Positions 31,693 to 41,985 of a stretch of 64,000 bases of DNA are shown here, in pieces. Position numbers and translations under genes: made by a program. Origin of the DNA: Paracoccus isoporae (GTDB taxonomy: Bacteria; Pseudomonadota; Alphaproteobacteria; Rhodobacterales; Rhodobacteraceae). Below the pieces are notes generated by a model, which was given only the letters and a program-made list of their open reading frames with translations, did no database searches and was not told where the DNA came from. Where the stretch lies: the NCBI RefSeq assembly GCF_900101865.1, contig NZ_FNAH01000001.1, forward strand, positions 620,001 to 684,000, read 5' to 3'. The number at the start of each line of letters is the position of its first letter. Positions within the stretch are counted from its first letter, which is position 1.

Positions 31693-32991
31693 CTACAGCA
31701 CGTAGCGCGACAGATCGGTCGAGCGGGACAGGTCGCCGAGATGCGTCTCGACGAACGCCGCGTCCACGACGACCTTGTCGCCGTCCCGGTCGGGCGCGGT
31801 GAAGGACAGCTCCTCGAACACCCGCTCCACCACGGTATAAAGCCGCCTCGCGCCGATATTCTCGACACTGCCATTCACCTCGGCCGCGATCCGGGCCAGA
31901 GCCGCGATGCCGTCATCGGCGAATTCCACCGTCACCCCTTCCGTGCCCATCAGCGCGGTATATTGCCGGGTCAGCGCATTGTCGGTTTCGGTCAGGATGC
32001 GGACGAAATCCTCCTCGGTCAGCGCGCGCAGCTCCACCCGGATCGGCAGACGGCCCTGCAATTCGGGAAGCAGGTCCGAGGGTTTCGCGACATGAAACGC
32101 ACCCGAGGCAATGAACAGGATGTGATCGGTGCGCACCGGCCCGTATTTGGTGGACACCGTCGTGCCCTCGATCAGCGGCAGCAGGTCGCGCTGCACCCCT
32201 TCGCGGCTGACATCGCTGCCGCGCGCATCAGTCCGGGCCGAGACCTTGTCGATCTCGTCGATGAAGACGATCCCGTTTTCCTGCACCGATTCGAGCGCCG
32301 CGGCCTTCACCGCCTCGTCATCCAGGAGCTTGTCGGCTTCTTCCGCGATCAGCAGCTCATAGCTCTCCGCGACGCTGACCTTGCGCGTGATCCTGCGGCC
32401 GCCGAAGGCCTTCATCAGGCCGGACAGATCCATCATGCCGACGCCGCTCTGGCCGGGAATGTCCAGCCCGCCCAGCGGGTTGGAATTGTCCTGCACCTCG
32501 ATCTCGATCACCGTGTCATCCAGCTCGCCCCGTTTCAGCTTGTCGCGGAACATGTTGCGGGTCTGGTCGCGCGCGCCTTCGCCGGCCAGCACCTCGATCA
32601 CCCGATCCTCGGCGGCCTGATGGGCGCGCGTCTTGACCTCCTCGCGCATATGCTCGCGGGTGTTGATCATCGCCGCATCGATCAGGTCGCGGATGATCTG
32701 CTCGACGTCGCGGCCGACATAGCCGACCTCGGTGAACTTGGTCGCCTCGACCTTGACGAAGGGCGCCTGCGCCAGCTTGGCAAGCCGCCGGCTGATTTCC
32801 GTCTTGCCGACGCCGGTCGGCCCGATCATCAGGATGTTCTTGGGATATACCTCGTCGCGCAGATCGTCGGGAAGCTGCTTGCGCCGCCAGCGATTGCGCA
32901 GCGCAACGGCCACGGCGCGTTTCGCATCCTTCTGCCCGATGATGAAGCGGTCGAGCTCCGACACGATCTCGCGGGGGGTCAGTTCGGTCAT
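31693..32991 (-). CDS. hslU: ATP-dependent protease ATPase subunit HslU
   Basis: HslU is the AAA+ unfoldase that feeds the HslV proteasome-like peptidase. The 432-residue product has Walker A GPTGVGKT (57-64), the pore motif GYVGRD (about 88-93), the I-domain (about 105-245), Walker B FIDEID and the C-terminal DLSRYVL tail that docks on HslV. It is downstream of hslV with a 45-base gap on the minus strand and shares its heat-shock promoter. Confidence 0.97.
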   Translation of the reverse strand: MTELTPREIVSELDRFIIGQKDAKRAVAVALRNRWRRKQLPDDLRDEVYPKNILMIGPTGVGKTEISRRLAKLAQAPFVKVEATKFTEVGYVGRDVEQIIRDLIDAAMINTREHMREEVKTRAHQAAEDRVIEVLAGEGARDQTRNMFRDKLKRGELDDTVIEIEVQDNSNPLGGLDIPGQSGVGMMDLSGLMKAFGGRRITRKVSVAESYELLIAEEADKLLDDEAVKAAALESVQENGIVFIDEIDKVSARTDARGSDVSREGVQRDLLPLIEGTTVSTKYGPVRTDHILFIASGAFHVAKPSDLLPELQGRLPIRVELRALTEEDFVRILTETDNALTRQYTALMGTEGVTVEFADDGIAALARIAAEVNGSVENIGARRLYTVVERVFEELSFTAPDRDGDKVVVDAAFVETHLGDLSRSTDLSRYVL

Positions 32992-33036
32992 GGTCGCCTT
33001 TCGTCTGGCTGATGCGTTTCGGGGCTGGCGGTGCGC

Positions 33037-33594
33037 TTATCCGGCCAGCGTCTCCACGGTCAGGTTGCCGTTGGTATAGACACAGATATCGGCAGCGATC
33101 GCCATCGCCTTGCGCGCGACGGATTCGGCATCCAGATCCGTTTCCAGCAGGCCGCGCGCGGCGGCGAGCGCGAAATTGCCGCCCGAGCCGATGGCGGCGA
33201 TGTCATGTTCGGGTTCCAGCACATCGCCCGCGCCGGTGACGACGTAAAGCTGGCTGCCATCGGTCACGATCAGCATGGCTTCGAGGTTGCGCAGATATTT
33301 GTCGGTGCGCCAGTCCTTGGCCAGCTCCACACAGGCGCGCTGCAACTGGCCGGGCGCGGCCTCCAGCTTCTTTTCCAGCCGCTCCAGGAGCGTGAAGGCA
33401 TCCGCGGTCGATCCCGCGAAGCCCACGATCACCTCGCGCCCGCCCGGCGACAAACGCCGTACCTTGCGGGCGCTGCCCTTCATCACCGTCTGGCCGACGC
33501 TGACCTGACCGTCACCCGCAACCACGACCTTGCCGCCGCGCTTGACCGCCAGGATCGTCGTGCCGTGCCAGCCGGGAAACCTGTCATCCGCCAT
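33037..33594 (-). CDS. hslV: ATP-dependent protease peptidase subunit HslV
   Basis: HslV is the Thr-type peptidase of the HslUV complex. The 185-residue product has the catalytic N-terminal Thr after a short propeptide ([22 protein letters not shown]; Thr12 or 13), the conserved [17 protein letters not shown] and the Na+-binding loop [18 protein letters not shown] 33594 follows AAGGAGAG, which decides the start over two upstream ATGs. A sigma-32-type promoter lies 24-52 bases upstream. Confidence 0.96.
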   Translation of the reverse strand: MADDRFPGWHGTTILAVKRGGKVVVAGDGQVSVGQTVMKGSARKVRRLSPGGREVIVGFAGSTADAFTLLERLEKKLEAAPGQLQRACVELAKDWRTDKYLRNLEAMLIVTDGSQLYVVTGAGDVLEPEHDIAAIGSGGNFALAAARGLLETDLDAESVARKAMAIAADICVYTNGNLTVETLAG

Positions 33595-33617
33595 CAATCT
33601 CTCCTTCATTGCTGACC

Positions 33618-33646
33618 AGATAGGCGTGGCGTGGTGCGCCCGCAAG
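33618..33646 (-). promoter_or_regulatory. Heat-shock (sigma-32-type) promoter of hslVU
   Basis: On the minus strand CTTG (33646-33643), 18 bases, then CCTATCT (33624-33618). The alphaproteobacterial heat-shock consensus is CTTG, 17-18 bases, CYTATNTNNG; nine of the ten -10 positions fit when CCTATCTGGT is compared. Its place before hslV, a classical heat-shock gene, supports it. Confidence 0.65.
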
Positions 33647-33683
33647 ATATTGCGGGAATCCGAAGGGCGGACTAACGTGCGGC

Positions 33684-34571
33684 ATGACCGAAAGAATGCT
33701 GCGAATTCATCTGGATGCGGGATTGCTCGAACAGGCGCGTTCGGGCAGTTTCAACTTCATCAACCGCATCGTGAGCGCCGTGGAACGCCGCGGCTGGAAG
33801 GCCGAGCTGGCGCCTGAAACGGATGCGCCGCCGGAACGCTATGTCTATGCGCTGCATCACATGAGCGGGCCGACCCACAAGCGGGTGAAGATCTTCCGGC
33901 GGACCTATGTCTATCCCTACTGGCATATCGAATCCGAACCGCAGCGATGGCGGTGGCAGGTGGCGCGGCGGAAATTCAGACCTGCCGCGATCGACCAGAA
34001 GGAGGCGCGGGTGCTGATCCACCATTTGCGCCACCGGGTCATGCCAGACATCACGCCGACCGAGCCCACCCACGTCCTCATCCCGCTGCAGCGGCAGCTC
34101 ACGCAGCGCCGCTCCTTCCAGACGATGAGCCCGATCGAGATGGTCAGCGCGGTCGCGAAGACCGGCAAGCCATGCATCGCGACGCTGCATCCCAATGGCG
34201 AGTACACGCCGGAGGAAACCGAGGCGCTCGATCTGCTGGCCTCGATCTATCCCAATCTCAAGATCGGCGGGAACAGCCGGGACTTGCTGGCGGGGGCGGA
34301 ATATGTTGCCACCCAGAACAGCGCGGTCGCCTTCGAGGCCTATCTGCTGGCGCGTCCGGTAGTGCTGTTCGCGCAGATCGATTTCCACCACATCGCGCTG
34401 AACGTGTCCGAGCTGGGGGTGGAGGAGGCGCTGTCCCGTGCGCCCGATCACAAGGCGTATTACGCGAAATATCTGTGGTGGTTCCTGAAGGATCAGGCCA
34501 TCGACGCCATGGCCGAGACGGCCGAGGAGCGGATCCTCGCCGCCATGAAAAAGGGCGGCTGGCCCCTTTGA
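33684..34571 (+). CDS. Capsule polysaccharide synthesis-like protein
   Basis: A 295-residue protein. The middle ([30 protein letters not shown]...[31 protein letters not shown]) and C-terminal [26 protein letters not shown] resemble the KpsC/KpsS capsule-synthesis family of GT-B-like transferases. The segment with [11 protein letters not shown] is like the conserved nucleotide-sugar site of such enzymes. It has no polysaccharide genes nearby, so its product and acceptor are unknown. ATG 33684 is preceded by weak GGGCGGA. Confidence 0.5.
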   Translation: MTERMLRIHLDAGLLEQARSGSFNFINRIVSAVERRGWKAELAPETDAPPERYVYALHHMSGPTHKRVKIFRRTYVYPYWHIESEPQRWRWQVARRKFRPAAIDQKEARVLIHHLRHRVMPDITPTEPTHVLIPLQRQLTQRRSFQTMSPIEMVSAVAKTGKPCIATLHPNGEYTPEETEALDLLASIYPNLKIGGNSRDLLAGAEYVATQNSAVAFEAYLLARPVVLFAQIDFHHIALNVSELGVEEALSRAPDHKAYYAKYLWWFLKDQAIDAMAETAEERILAAMKKGGWPL

Positions 34572-34580
34572 CCGCCGCCC
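34553..34580. terminator. Possible bidirectional hairpin between convergent genes
   Basis: GGGCGGC (34553-34559) pairs with GCCGCCC (34574-34580) around a 14-base loop. It spans the stop of the capsule-like gene and faces trxA. Stem is strong but the loop is long and no T-run follows. Confidence 0.3.
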
Positions 34581-34601
34581 TGCCGTGATCTCTTAGCCGG
34601 A

Positions 34602-34922
34602 TCAGACGTTCTCGTCGATCCAGGCCTTCAGCGCGGCTTTCGGCGCGGCCCCGATCTTGTTCGAGACGACCTGTCCGTCCTTGAACATGAACAGCGCCGG
34701 GATGCCGCGAACGCCCATCGAGGCCGGGCTTTCCGGGTTCTCGTCGACATTGACCTTCACGATCTTGATCTTGCCGTCATATTCGTCGGAAAGCTCTTCG
34801 AGCGCCGGTCCGATCTGCTTGCACGGGCCGCACCATTCGGCCCAGAAATCGACGATGACCGGAAGATCGGCCTTCACGACCTCGGATTCGAATTGCGCGT
34901 CGCTGACGGGAAGCGTGGCCAT
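34602..34922 (-). CDS. trxA: Thioredoxin
   Basis: A 106-residue classical thioredoxin with the active site W-C31-G-P-C34 ([21 protein letters not shown]) and the conserved cis-Pro turn [14 protein letters not shown]. It reduces protein disulfides and also supplies electrons to APS reductase and methionine sulfoxide reductases, both encoded elsewhere in this window. AGGAG lies just upstream of ATG 34922. It is the last minus-strand gene after addA, with a 56-base gap that may contain its own promoter. Confidence 0.97.
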   Translation of the reverse strand: MATLPVSDAQFESEVVKADLPVIVDFWAEWCGPCKQIGPALEELSDEYDGKIKIVKVNVDENPESPASMGVRGIPALFMFKDGQVVSNKIGAAPKAALKAWIDENV

Positions 34923-34978
34923 GGCAGATTCTCCTGTATGGCGGCCGGGCGTGCCGGCGGGGTGGGTTGTCTCAACAG

Positions 34979-37900
34979 CTATGTAGCTTGCCGGGCCGGG
35001 TCAAGGGCGGCCATCGCGCGGTCCAGCACCGGATCGGGCAGCCACATCAGCTCGCGCGTGACGGTCCATATCAGCCCGGTGGCGATCTCCCGGCCGGGGT
35101 AGAGCCCGCGCAGCGCGGCGCGGTAGGCGGCCATCTGGCGCAGAATGCCCTGGGGCGTCGCCTCGGGGCGGTCGGGCACGGTGGCGTTCGACTTGTAGTC
35201 GATCACGCTGACCCGGTCCGGCGCGACGATCAGCCGGTCGATCACCCCCCGGATCGGTCCCGCCCCCGGAAGCGACACGGCCAGATCGACCTCGCGCAGC
35301 ACATGCGCGTCAGGGCCGGGGGTGAACAGATCCGTCAGCGCCGGCGCATCCAGAACCGCGCCCGCCTCGCGCAGCAGCCAGGACAGCGTCTCCTCATCCG
35401 GCAGGCCGGCGTCGGATCCGGCCAGGATGTCGCGCGCCAGCATCGGCCAGTCACGCCTGTCCGCATCAGGCAGATGCTCCAGCATCAGATGCAGCCGCGT
35501 GCCCATCAGCATGGCGGTGTCCGGGTCGTCGCCATCCGGTCCCGGCAGCGCCTTTGCACCGCCGAGCGCCGAGGCCGCGCGCGGCTTTCGCCGCGGCGCG
35601 ACCGGCGGCGGATCCTGCCACAGCCAGTCGGCGGGCGCGGGCGGTTCCACATCGGCGCGCCGGGCTGGCGCCGCTTCAGGCCAATCCCCGAACCCGTAGC
35701 GCCGGATCGGGCCCAGCCCGCCCTCCAGCGTCTCCTCTTCCAGCCCGCTGGAGGACAGGCCCTGCTCGATCATCGCATACCAGCTTTCCTCGTCCACGCC
35801 CGGATCGCCGGCAGTTGCGACGATTAGCCAGCTTTCCGCGCGGGTCATCGCGACATAGAGCAGCCGCTTGCGCTCCTCCGCATCCAGCCGGGCGGCGGTG
35901 TCGACCATGTCCTGCGCGAAATCCGGCCGCACATCGCTGCGCCCGGTCAGGATCGGCAGCCCGTCCTTCGGGCGCAGCACCTCCGGCGGGCGATAAGCGT
36001 TGCGTTTCTTGGTGTCGGGCAGGATCACGATCGGGCTTTCCAGCCCCTTGGAGCCATGCACCGTCATCACCCGGATCAGCCCCACCCCCGCGCCGGGCTG
36101 GCGGCGCACCTCCACGTCATCGGCCGACAGCCAGACCAGGAAGCCGGTCAGCGAGGGCACCTCGGTCCGCTCATAGGCAAGCGCCTGGGTCACCAGCTCG
36201 TCAATGCCGTCCTCCGCCTCCGGTCCCAGCCGTGCCAGCAGCTTCTCGCGCCCGCCATGACGGTTGAGCAGGCGCGAGATCAGCTCGAACGGACGCATCG
36301 CCGCGTGATCGAGCATGTCCCCCAGCAGGTCGCGCGCCGCCATCTGGTCGGAGTGGCGCAGCCGCTCCCACAGATACTCGCCCCGCCTGCGCCCATGTGC
36401 CAGGCGGTAAAGCGCATCCTCGTCCAGCCCGATCAGCGGCGAGCGCAACAGCCCCGCCAGCGACAGATCATCCTCCGGTGTGGCGAGGAAATTCAGCATG
36501 GCGCGGATATCCTTCACCGCCAGCTCTGCCGCCAGCTTCAGCCGGTCAGCCCCGGCGACGGGCAGTTCCGCCGCCTTCAACGCCCGGATGATCTCGCCGA
36601 ACAGGGCGGATCGCCGCCCCTGCACGAGGATCAGGATATCCCCCGCGCCGACCCGCCGCACCCCGTCGCGGGTGGCGATCGAGGCACCGTGGACGGGATC
36701 CAGCATCGCCTTGACCTGCCGCGCGATCTCCTCCGCCAGCCGGGTCGGCGCGGAGTCGGGCGCAAGCTGATCCACCGGATCCTCCCAGGGCGGCTCGTCC
36801 TGCTTGTCCGGTGCGTCGATCACCGGCCACAGATCGACCCGGCCGGGCCGCTCCGCCAGGAACGCCCGGTGCAGCGCCGCCTGACCCAGCCCCTCACCGG
36901 CCGCGCCGCGGAACGTCGCATCGACCGCCGTCAGGATCGCGGGCGAGGAGCGGAAGGAATATTCCAGGTCGAGCTGCTGCATCGGCCGCTTCACCGCCGC
37001 GAAATCGGCCGCAAAGCCGTCCCGCCGCGCCTCGAACACGGCGATATCCGCGCCCTGGAAGGAATAGATCGACTGCTTCGGATCACCGACCACGAACAGC
37101 GTCCGCAGCCGGTCAGAATCGCCCGCGGTAAACTCCGCCGTCAGCCGTTCGACGACCCGCCATTGCTCGGGCGAGGTGTCCTGCGCCTCGTCCACGAGGA
37201 TGTGGTCGATCCCGCCATCCAGCCGGAACAGCACCCATTGCGCCATGGTCGCATCGGACAGCAGACGGGCGCTGCGGGCGATCAGGTCGTCGAAATCCAG
37301 CCAGCCCATCGCGGCCTTCCGCGCCTCGTAGCGGCGGGAAAACTCCCGGCCGAAGCGCCGAAGCGCCTCTGAGCGTTCGACGAATTGCAGCGCGATCCGC
37401 CGGGGCCTGGTTTCGGCCACCCGCTCCATCAGCGCGTTGAGATCGGGCATCAGCGCCGCGCAGGGGCCGTCGCGCAGCTTCTTCGTGGGGATCTTGTCGA
37501 TCTTGGGCGCGAAAGGCGCCGCCGCTTTCGCCCCGAACAGCAGCGCCCCCTCCAGCACGGCCAGATCGTCAAGCCGCGGCGCGCCCCACCGCACCGATTG
37601 CAGCTTTTTGGCCAGCCCGGCATCGCTGCTGCCGCCGCCCGCCAGCAGGGCTGTCAGATCGCGGACCCAAGCCGCCTCGCCCCCCAGAAAGACCTCCGAC
37701 AGAAGATCGCCCGCCGTCAGATCCGGCGAGAGCCCCGCCTGCGCCGATAGCGACCGCGCCGCGGCCTCCGCATCGAAGCCGCGCGTCACCTGCGCCAGCA
37801 GCCCATCCAGCAGATCGCCGGAATGGATGGCGGTCAGATCGCCCATCTCCGGCGGATCTTCCGCGGCCATCTCCTCCAGCACCTCGTCGCGCAGCAGTGT

Positions 37901-38374
37901 GGCGGAGCGGTCGTCAAGTTCGGTGAAGCCGTGCGGCACGCCGGCCTCCAGCGGAAAGCGGCGCAACAGGGCGGCGCAGAAGCTGTGGATGGTCTGGACC
38001 TTCAGCCCGCCCGGCGCCTCGATCGCCTGGGCAAAGAGCCGCCGCGCCGCGTTCAGGTCCGGCGCCCCCGCCACGCCCAGTTCCGTCAGCGCCCGGCGCA
38101 GATCGGCATCGCCCAGCATCGCCCACTCGCCCAGCCGTTTCAGCAGCCGGTTCTGCATCTCGGTCGCGGCGGCCTTGGTATAGGTCAGGCACAGAACCCG
38201 CTCCGGCCGCGTGCCGTCCAGCAAAAGACGGGCCACGCGATCGGTCAGCACGCGGGTCTTGCCGGATCCGGCATTTGCGGTCAGCCAGGTGGAGCGCCCC
38301 GGATCGGCGGCGGTCATCTGGCGGCGCGTCGCATCATCGGGGGACGCGGGCGGCATCATCGCATCGTCAGTCAT
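34979..38374 (-). CDS. addA: Double-strand break repair helicase-nuclease AddA
   Basis: AddA is the UvrD-like helicase and one nuclease of AddAB, the alphaproteobacterial counterpart of RecBCD. The product has 1131 residues. Walker A is [12 protein letters not shown] (about 32-43). Helicase motifs include [43 protein letters not shown] and [15 protein letters not shown]. The RecB-type nuclease motif [10 protein letters not shown] lies near 1059. The start overlaps the addB stop by eight bases, so the subunits are translated together. Confidence 0.95.
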   Translation of the reverse strand: MTDDAMMPPASPDDATRRQMTAADPGRSTWLTANAGSGKTRVLTDRVARLLLDGTRPERVLCLTYTKAAATEMQNRLLKRLGEWAMLGDADLRRALTELGVAGAPDLNAARRLFAQAIEAPGGLKVQTIHSFCAALLRRFPLEAGVPHGFTELDDRSATLLRDEVLEEMAAEDPPEMGDLTAIHSGDLLDGLLAQVTRGFDAEAAARSLSAQAGLSPDLTAGDLLSEVFLGGEAAWVRDLTALLAGGGSSDAGLAKKLQSVRWGAPRLDDLAVLEGALLFGAKAAAPFAPKIDKIPTKKLRDGPCAALMPDLNALMERVAETRPRRIALQFVERSEALRRFGREFSRRYEARKAAMGWLDFDDLIARSARLLSDATMAQWVLFRLDGGIDHILVDEAQDTSPEQWRVVERLTAEFTAGDSDRLRTLFVVGDPKQSIYSFQGADIAVFEARRDGFAADFAAVKRPMQQLDLEYSFRSSPAILTAVDATFRGAAGEGLGQAALHRAFLAERPGRVDLWPVIDAPDKQDEPPWEDPVDQLAPDSAPTRLAEEIARQVKAMLDPVHGASIATRDGVRRVGAGDILILVQGRRSALFGEIIRALKAAELPVAGADRLKLAAELAVKDIRAMLNFLATPEDDLSLAGLLRSPLIGLDEDALYRLAHGRRRGEYLWERLRHSDQMAARDLLGDMLDHAAMRPFELISRLLNRHGGREKLLARLGPEAEDGIDELVTQALAYERTEVPSLTGFLVWLSADDVEVRRQPGAGVGLIRVMTVHGSKGLESPIVILPDTKKRNAYRPPEVLRPKDGLPILTGRSDVRPDFAQDMVDTAARLDAEERKRLLYVAMTRAESWLIVATAGDPGVDEESWYAMIEQGLSSSGLEEETLEGGLGPIRRYGFGDWPEAAPARRADVEPPAPADWLWQDPPPVAPRRKPRAASALGGAKALPGPDGDDPDTAMLMGTRLHLMLEHLPDADRRDWPMLARDILAGSDAGLPDEETLSWLLREAGAVLDAPALTDLFTPGPDAHVLREVDLAVSLPGAGPIRGVIDRLIVAPDRVSVIDYKSNATVPDRPEATPQGILRQMAAYRAALRGLYPGREIATGLIWTVTRELMWLPDPVLDRAMAALDPARQAT

Positions 38375-41315
38375 CGCCGCCCACCCGCATCTTCACCGGC
38401 ACATCGCCCGCCCCCCATTCGCCATAGCGCGACAGATGGTCGTAATCGCTGGCATCGGTGACCTTCTGCAACGCCCGCCGGGCGGTGAAGCCGGTGTCCC
38501 GCCGCAGGTATCGCGTGGCGAGGATCACGAATTTCGCCCAGGTCTCCTCGGCCATATCGGGCGAGAAGCTGCGCGCAAAGGTCTCGCCCTCGCCGCCGAG
38601 CTGGATATAGCTGACCCCCTCCACCCCGGCCGCCCCGATCTCCGGGAAGGCGCCGCGCATGACCATCGCCGCTTCCAGCACCAACTGCTTGTCGAAATGC
38701 GCCATCTCACCGTCACTGGGCGGCCTGCCGGATTTGTAGTCATAGACATGCGCGACGGCGCTGTCGTCCAGCAGGTCGATGCGATCGGGCTTGGCGGTCA
38801 GCTTCAGTTCCAGCCCCGGCACGGGCAGGGAATGCGCGGCCTCGACCACCACCGGCGCACCGCGCTGCAGGCGGCGCTGCTCATCCGCGGCGATCCGGTC
38901 CGCGATCCGGGTCATCCGCGCCTGCCAGAAGGCGCGGGCGGCGGGCCAGGGCACATGTTCTGACAGCACCTCTGCGGTGATCTCAAGGAACCGTGCGCGC
39001 AAATCCTCCGCCGTGATCTCCAGGCCGGGCCGCGGCTGAAGCAGCCGTTCCGCGACCTTGTGGAGCACCTGCCCGCGAAGCTGCGCGCCAGGTTCCGGCC
39101 GCAGCGGGTCGAGCGGCTCCAGCCCCAGCACCTTGCTGGCATAGATCGCATACGGATCGCGGATCAGGGTTTTCACCTGCGTCACCGAGATCGCATCGAA
39201 GGCCGGTGCCGGCGGGATGGGCGCGGGACGCGGCGCGGGATCGAGCCGGTGGCGCGGCCGCGCCAGTTGCCGCGCGAGATCCAGCCACACCGCGCCCCGC
39301 GCACGCATTGCGCCAAGCGCCTCCGGCCCGGACCGCTCCGGCAGGCCGGACATCAGGTTGGTCATCCGGTTCAGCCAGCGCGACGGGATGGTTTCGGCCT
39401 CCGCATCCCGCCGGGCGCGGGTCAGCACCACCTCGGGCGCAGCCACGGCCTGCTGGAAATCATGCGCCGACAGACCGATCAGCCGCTCGGGCAGGGTCAG
39501 GCCGATCTCGGCGCGCATCGCGCGCGACAGCCAGGGGTCGGGGGAAAGCGGTTGCGGCCAGCCGCCTTCGTTCAGCCCGGCAAGGACGATCAGCGCCCCG
39601 TCGCCCAGATTGGCCTCGGTCCGCGCGTCGCGCGTGCCACAGGCCCGGATCAGCGGATGGCCCCGATCCGCCGCGCGAACCCCCTGACCTGCCAGATGCG
39701 TGTCGATCAGCCGGGCATAGTCGCGCGCGCCCATCGGCTGAGCCCGCGGCGCATGGGTCGCAAGCAGGGTCATCGCCATCTCTGCCGCGCGCCCGGCAGC
39801 ATCGTTCCACAGCGCCGACGCGTCGGCATCGCCGCCCGGACCCGCCGCCAGCATCCGCGCCAGCTTCAGATGCAGCGCCATGTGGTCCTGCACCGGGCGG
39901 GGTCCGGTTTCCTGTTGCGAGTCCGACAGCAGATCCAGCGTATCGGCCAGCCAGCCGGTCCAGCCTTTGCGATCCTCGCCCGCGCGGCTGCCCCAGTCAC
40001 GCAGGAACGCCGCATCGGGAAAGGCCGGGCCATGGCGGCGCAGATGCAGCTCCATATCGCGTGTCATCCGCAGATTGTCGCCGGGCGCGCCGCCGGTTGC
40101 CGTCACGGGATGTTTCAGCAGGGTCAGCAGCGCATCAATGGTCAGCGGGCGGCCGAACAGACCGGCGACATGGCGCAGGAACAGCCCCGGCTGGGTGAGG
40201 TGGAGCGGCTCTCCGGCGCTGTCGTCGATCACCAGCCCCCATCGGTCGAGCGCGGCGGCGACCCGGCGCACGAGACCGCGATCCGCTGCGAAAAGCCGCG
40301 TCTTGCGGCCTTTGGCCACGGCATCGCGGATGATGACGGCGATGGCGTCGGCCTCTTCCTGCGGCTGATCGGCCTCGATCAGCGTCATCGCGGCCGTGGC
40401 CTCACGCAGATCCGGCAGGTCCGGCCCCTCGGCGATCCACTGATCCGTGACCGGCGCGGGCCGCAGCGCCAGCGAGATGAACCGGTTGCGGTCGCTGTCC
40501 GGCACCGCCACCCAGGGCCGGACGGATCCATGACGCAGCACCGCCAGCCGCGCCTGCGGATGATCCTCGGCCCCGTCTGCCAGATCATCCCAGACCCGCT
40601 CGGGCTGATGGAAATCATAGCCGGGCAGGATCACCGCACCGAGCTTCAGCCGGGCCACCGCCTGCAGAAACAGCCGCGTCGCACCGTGCGATCCGGTCGA
40701 GCCCACGGCCAGGATCGGCGCATCGGGCACGGCCTGCCCGTCCTGCCAGAGCCGAGCCATCCCCTCTGCCTTCGCGCGCTGCCGCGCGGATTGATCGACG
40801 GGCGGATCGGTCAGATAGAACTGCGCCGCGATCTTCAGGAAGGCGAGGGCGCGCTGCCAATGCGCTGCGTGGTTTCCGGCATCGACCCGGTCGAGCGATC
40901 CCGGCCCGCAGCCTTCTGTCTGCATCTCGCTCATCAGCGCGGCCAGAGACTCGGCAAGCTCAGGCGCGGATTGCCCCGCACCGATCCCCGGATCGCGCGC
41001 CATCAGCCGCGCGACCAGATTTCCCAGCTCCAGCACCCGCGCCAGCGGAGCGGCACGCTCTCCGGGCAGGGCGCTGCCCAGATCTCCGAACCGCATCATC
41101 CGTGGCAACAGGATCGGGCCGTGATGCGCGGCGTGATCGTCGAAGACCTCTCGCAAGGTCTGGATGGTGCGGCCGGAATTGGCATAGATGGTCACGCTGG
41201 CAAGCGCCTCGGGCGGTTTGCCCGCCATCCGTGCCAGCAGCCCCTCCACCACGCCGCGGCAGAAATCCGCACCAGGCGGCAGGGCAAAGGTGCCGCCCTG
41301 CCAGTCAGCCCACAT
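38367..41315 (-). CDS. addB: Double-strand break repair protein AddB
   Basis: AddB is the partner of AddA: an inactivated helicase fold plus a second nuclease domain. The 982-residue product has weak helicase-like regions in its N-terminal two thirds (FALPPGADFCRGVVEGLLAR at the start) and a RecB-type nuclease near 850-900 with VYDYKSGRPPSDGEMAHFDKQLVLEAAM (Asp, Lys and Gln motif residues). ATG 41315 overlaps the end of the upstream nucleotidyltransferase gene by 11 bases. Alphaproteobacterial AddB is usually next to addA in this order. Confidence 0.93.
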   Translation of the reverse strand: MWADWQGGTFALPPGADFCRGVVEGLLARMAGKPPEALASVTIYANSGRTIQTLREVFDDHAAHHGPILLPRMMRFGDLGSALPGERAAPLARVLELGNLVARLMARDPGIGAGQSAPELAESLAALMSEMQTEGCGPGSLDRVDAGNHAAHWQRALAFLKIAAQFYLTDPPVDQSARQRAKAEGMARLWQDGQAVPDAPILAVGSTGSHGATRLFLQAVARLKLGAVILPGYDFHQPERVWDDLADGAEDHPQARLAVLRHGSVRPWVAVPDSDRNRFISLALRPAPVTDQWIAEGPDLPDLREATAAMTLIEADQPQEEADAIAVIIRDAVAKGRKTRLFAADRGLVRRVAAALDRWGLVIDDSAGEPLHLTQPGLFLRHVAGLFGRPLTIDALLTLLKHPVTATGGAPGDNLRMTRDMELHLRRHGPAFPDAAFLRDWGSRAGEDRKGWTGWLADTLDLLSDSQQETGPRPVQDHMALHLKLARMLAAGPGGDADASALWNDAAGRAAEMAMTLLATHAPRAQPMGARDYARLIDTHLAGQGVRAADRGHPLIRACGTRDARTEANLGDGALIVLAGLNEGGWPQPLSPDPWLSRAMRAEIGLTLPERLIGLSAHDFQQAVAAPEVVLTRARRDAEAETIPSRWLNRMTNLMSGLPERSGPEALGAMRARGAVWLDLARQLARPRHRLDPAPRPAPIPPAPAFDAISVTQVKTLIRDPYAIYASKVLGLEPLDPLRPEPGAQLRGQVLHKVAERLLQPRPGLEITAEDLRARFLEITAEVLSEHVPWPAARAFWQARMTRIADRIAADEQRRLQRGAPVVVEAAHSLPVPGLELKLTAKPDRIDLLDDSAVAHVYDYKSGRPPSDGEMAHFDKQLVLEAAMVMRGAFPEIGAAGVEGVSYIQLGGEGETFARSFSPDMAEETWAKFVILATRYLRRDTGFTARRALQKVTDASDYDHLSRYGEWGAGDVPVKMRVGGDD

Positions 41316-41985
41316 GTTCGGCCAGCATCTGTTCGGCCAGCGGGATCGTCTCCGGCCGGCCCAGATCGCACCACCCGCCCGGATGGACGATGCCATAGGC
41401 ACGCCCGTCCCGGATCATCTGGTCCCAGAGCAGGTTGAGCGAGAACACCTCCTCCGCGATGCCCGCCAGCCGCTCGGTCCGCATGATCTGGCAACCGGCA
41501 TAGACCAGATCGCCCATGCGGCTGATGCGGCCGGTATGGTCGAGCGAGAAATCCCCCGGCCCGACCCTGCCCCGCGCCCGCGCGTGCGGCACAAGCATCA
41601 GAAGCGCGTCCATGCGGCTGTCGTCCCAGGCCATGTCGAGCGCCTTGAGCGGGTTCGGTCCGGTCCAGATCACATCGGGGTTGAGCGTCATCACCGGCCC
41701 GTCACCCAGAAGCGGCAGCGCCTTGCGCAGCCCGCCGCCGGTTTCCAGCAGCCGGTCGCGCTCATCCGAGATCGCAACCTCCGAGCCCGCCAGATGCGCA
41801 TGGATCTGCTCGCCCAGATAATGCGCATTGACCACGATCCGCGATGCACCCGCGTCCCGCCCGATGGCGAGCGCGCGGTCCAGAAGCTTGCGTCCCGCGA
41901 CCTCGATCAGCGGTTTCGGTGTCGTGTCGGTCAGCGGCGCCATGCGGGTGCCCTTGCCTGCGGCGAAGATCATCAGGGGCGGCAT
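41305..41985 (-). CDS. murU: Sugar-1-phosphate nucleotidyltransferase (MurU-type)
   Basis: A 226-residue nucleotidyltransferase with MIFAAGKGTRMAPLTDTTPKPLIEVAGRKLLDRAL (the G-x-G-T-R-x-x-P...K-P signature), MTLNPDVIW and a C-terminal WCDLGRPETIPLAEQ. With the kinase domain of the upstream fusion gene it matches the MurU/AmgK pair that recycles N-acetylmuramate to UDP-MurNAc, bypassing the fosfomycin-sensitive step. Sequence alone cannot exclude a mannose- or glucose-1-phosphate substrate. It overlaps both neighbours in the operon. Confidence 0.8.
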   Translation of the reverse strand: MPPLMIFAAGKGTRMAPLTDTTPKPLIEVAGRKLLDRALAIGRDAGASRIVVNAHYLGEQIHAHLAGSEVAISDERDRLLETGGGLRKALPLLGDGPVMTLNPDVIWTGPNPLKALDMAWDDSRMDALLMLVPHARARGRVGPGDFSLDHTGRISRMGDLVYAGCQIMRTERLAGIAEEVFSLNLLWDQMIRDGRAYGIVHPGGWCDLGRPETIPLAEQMLAEHVG

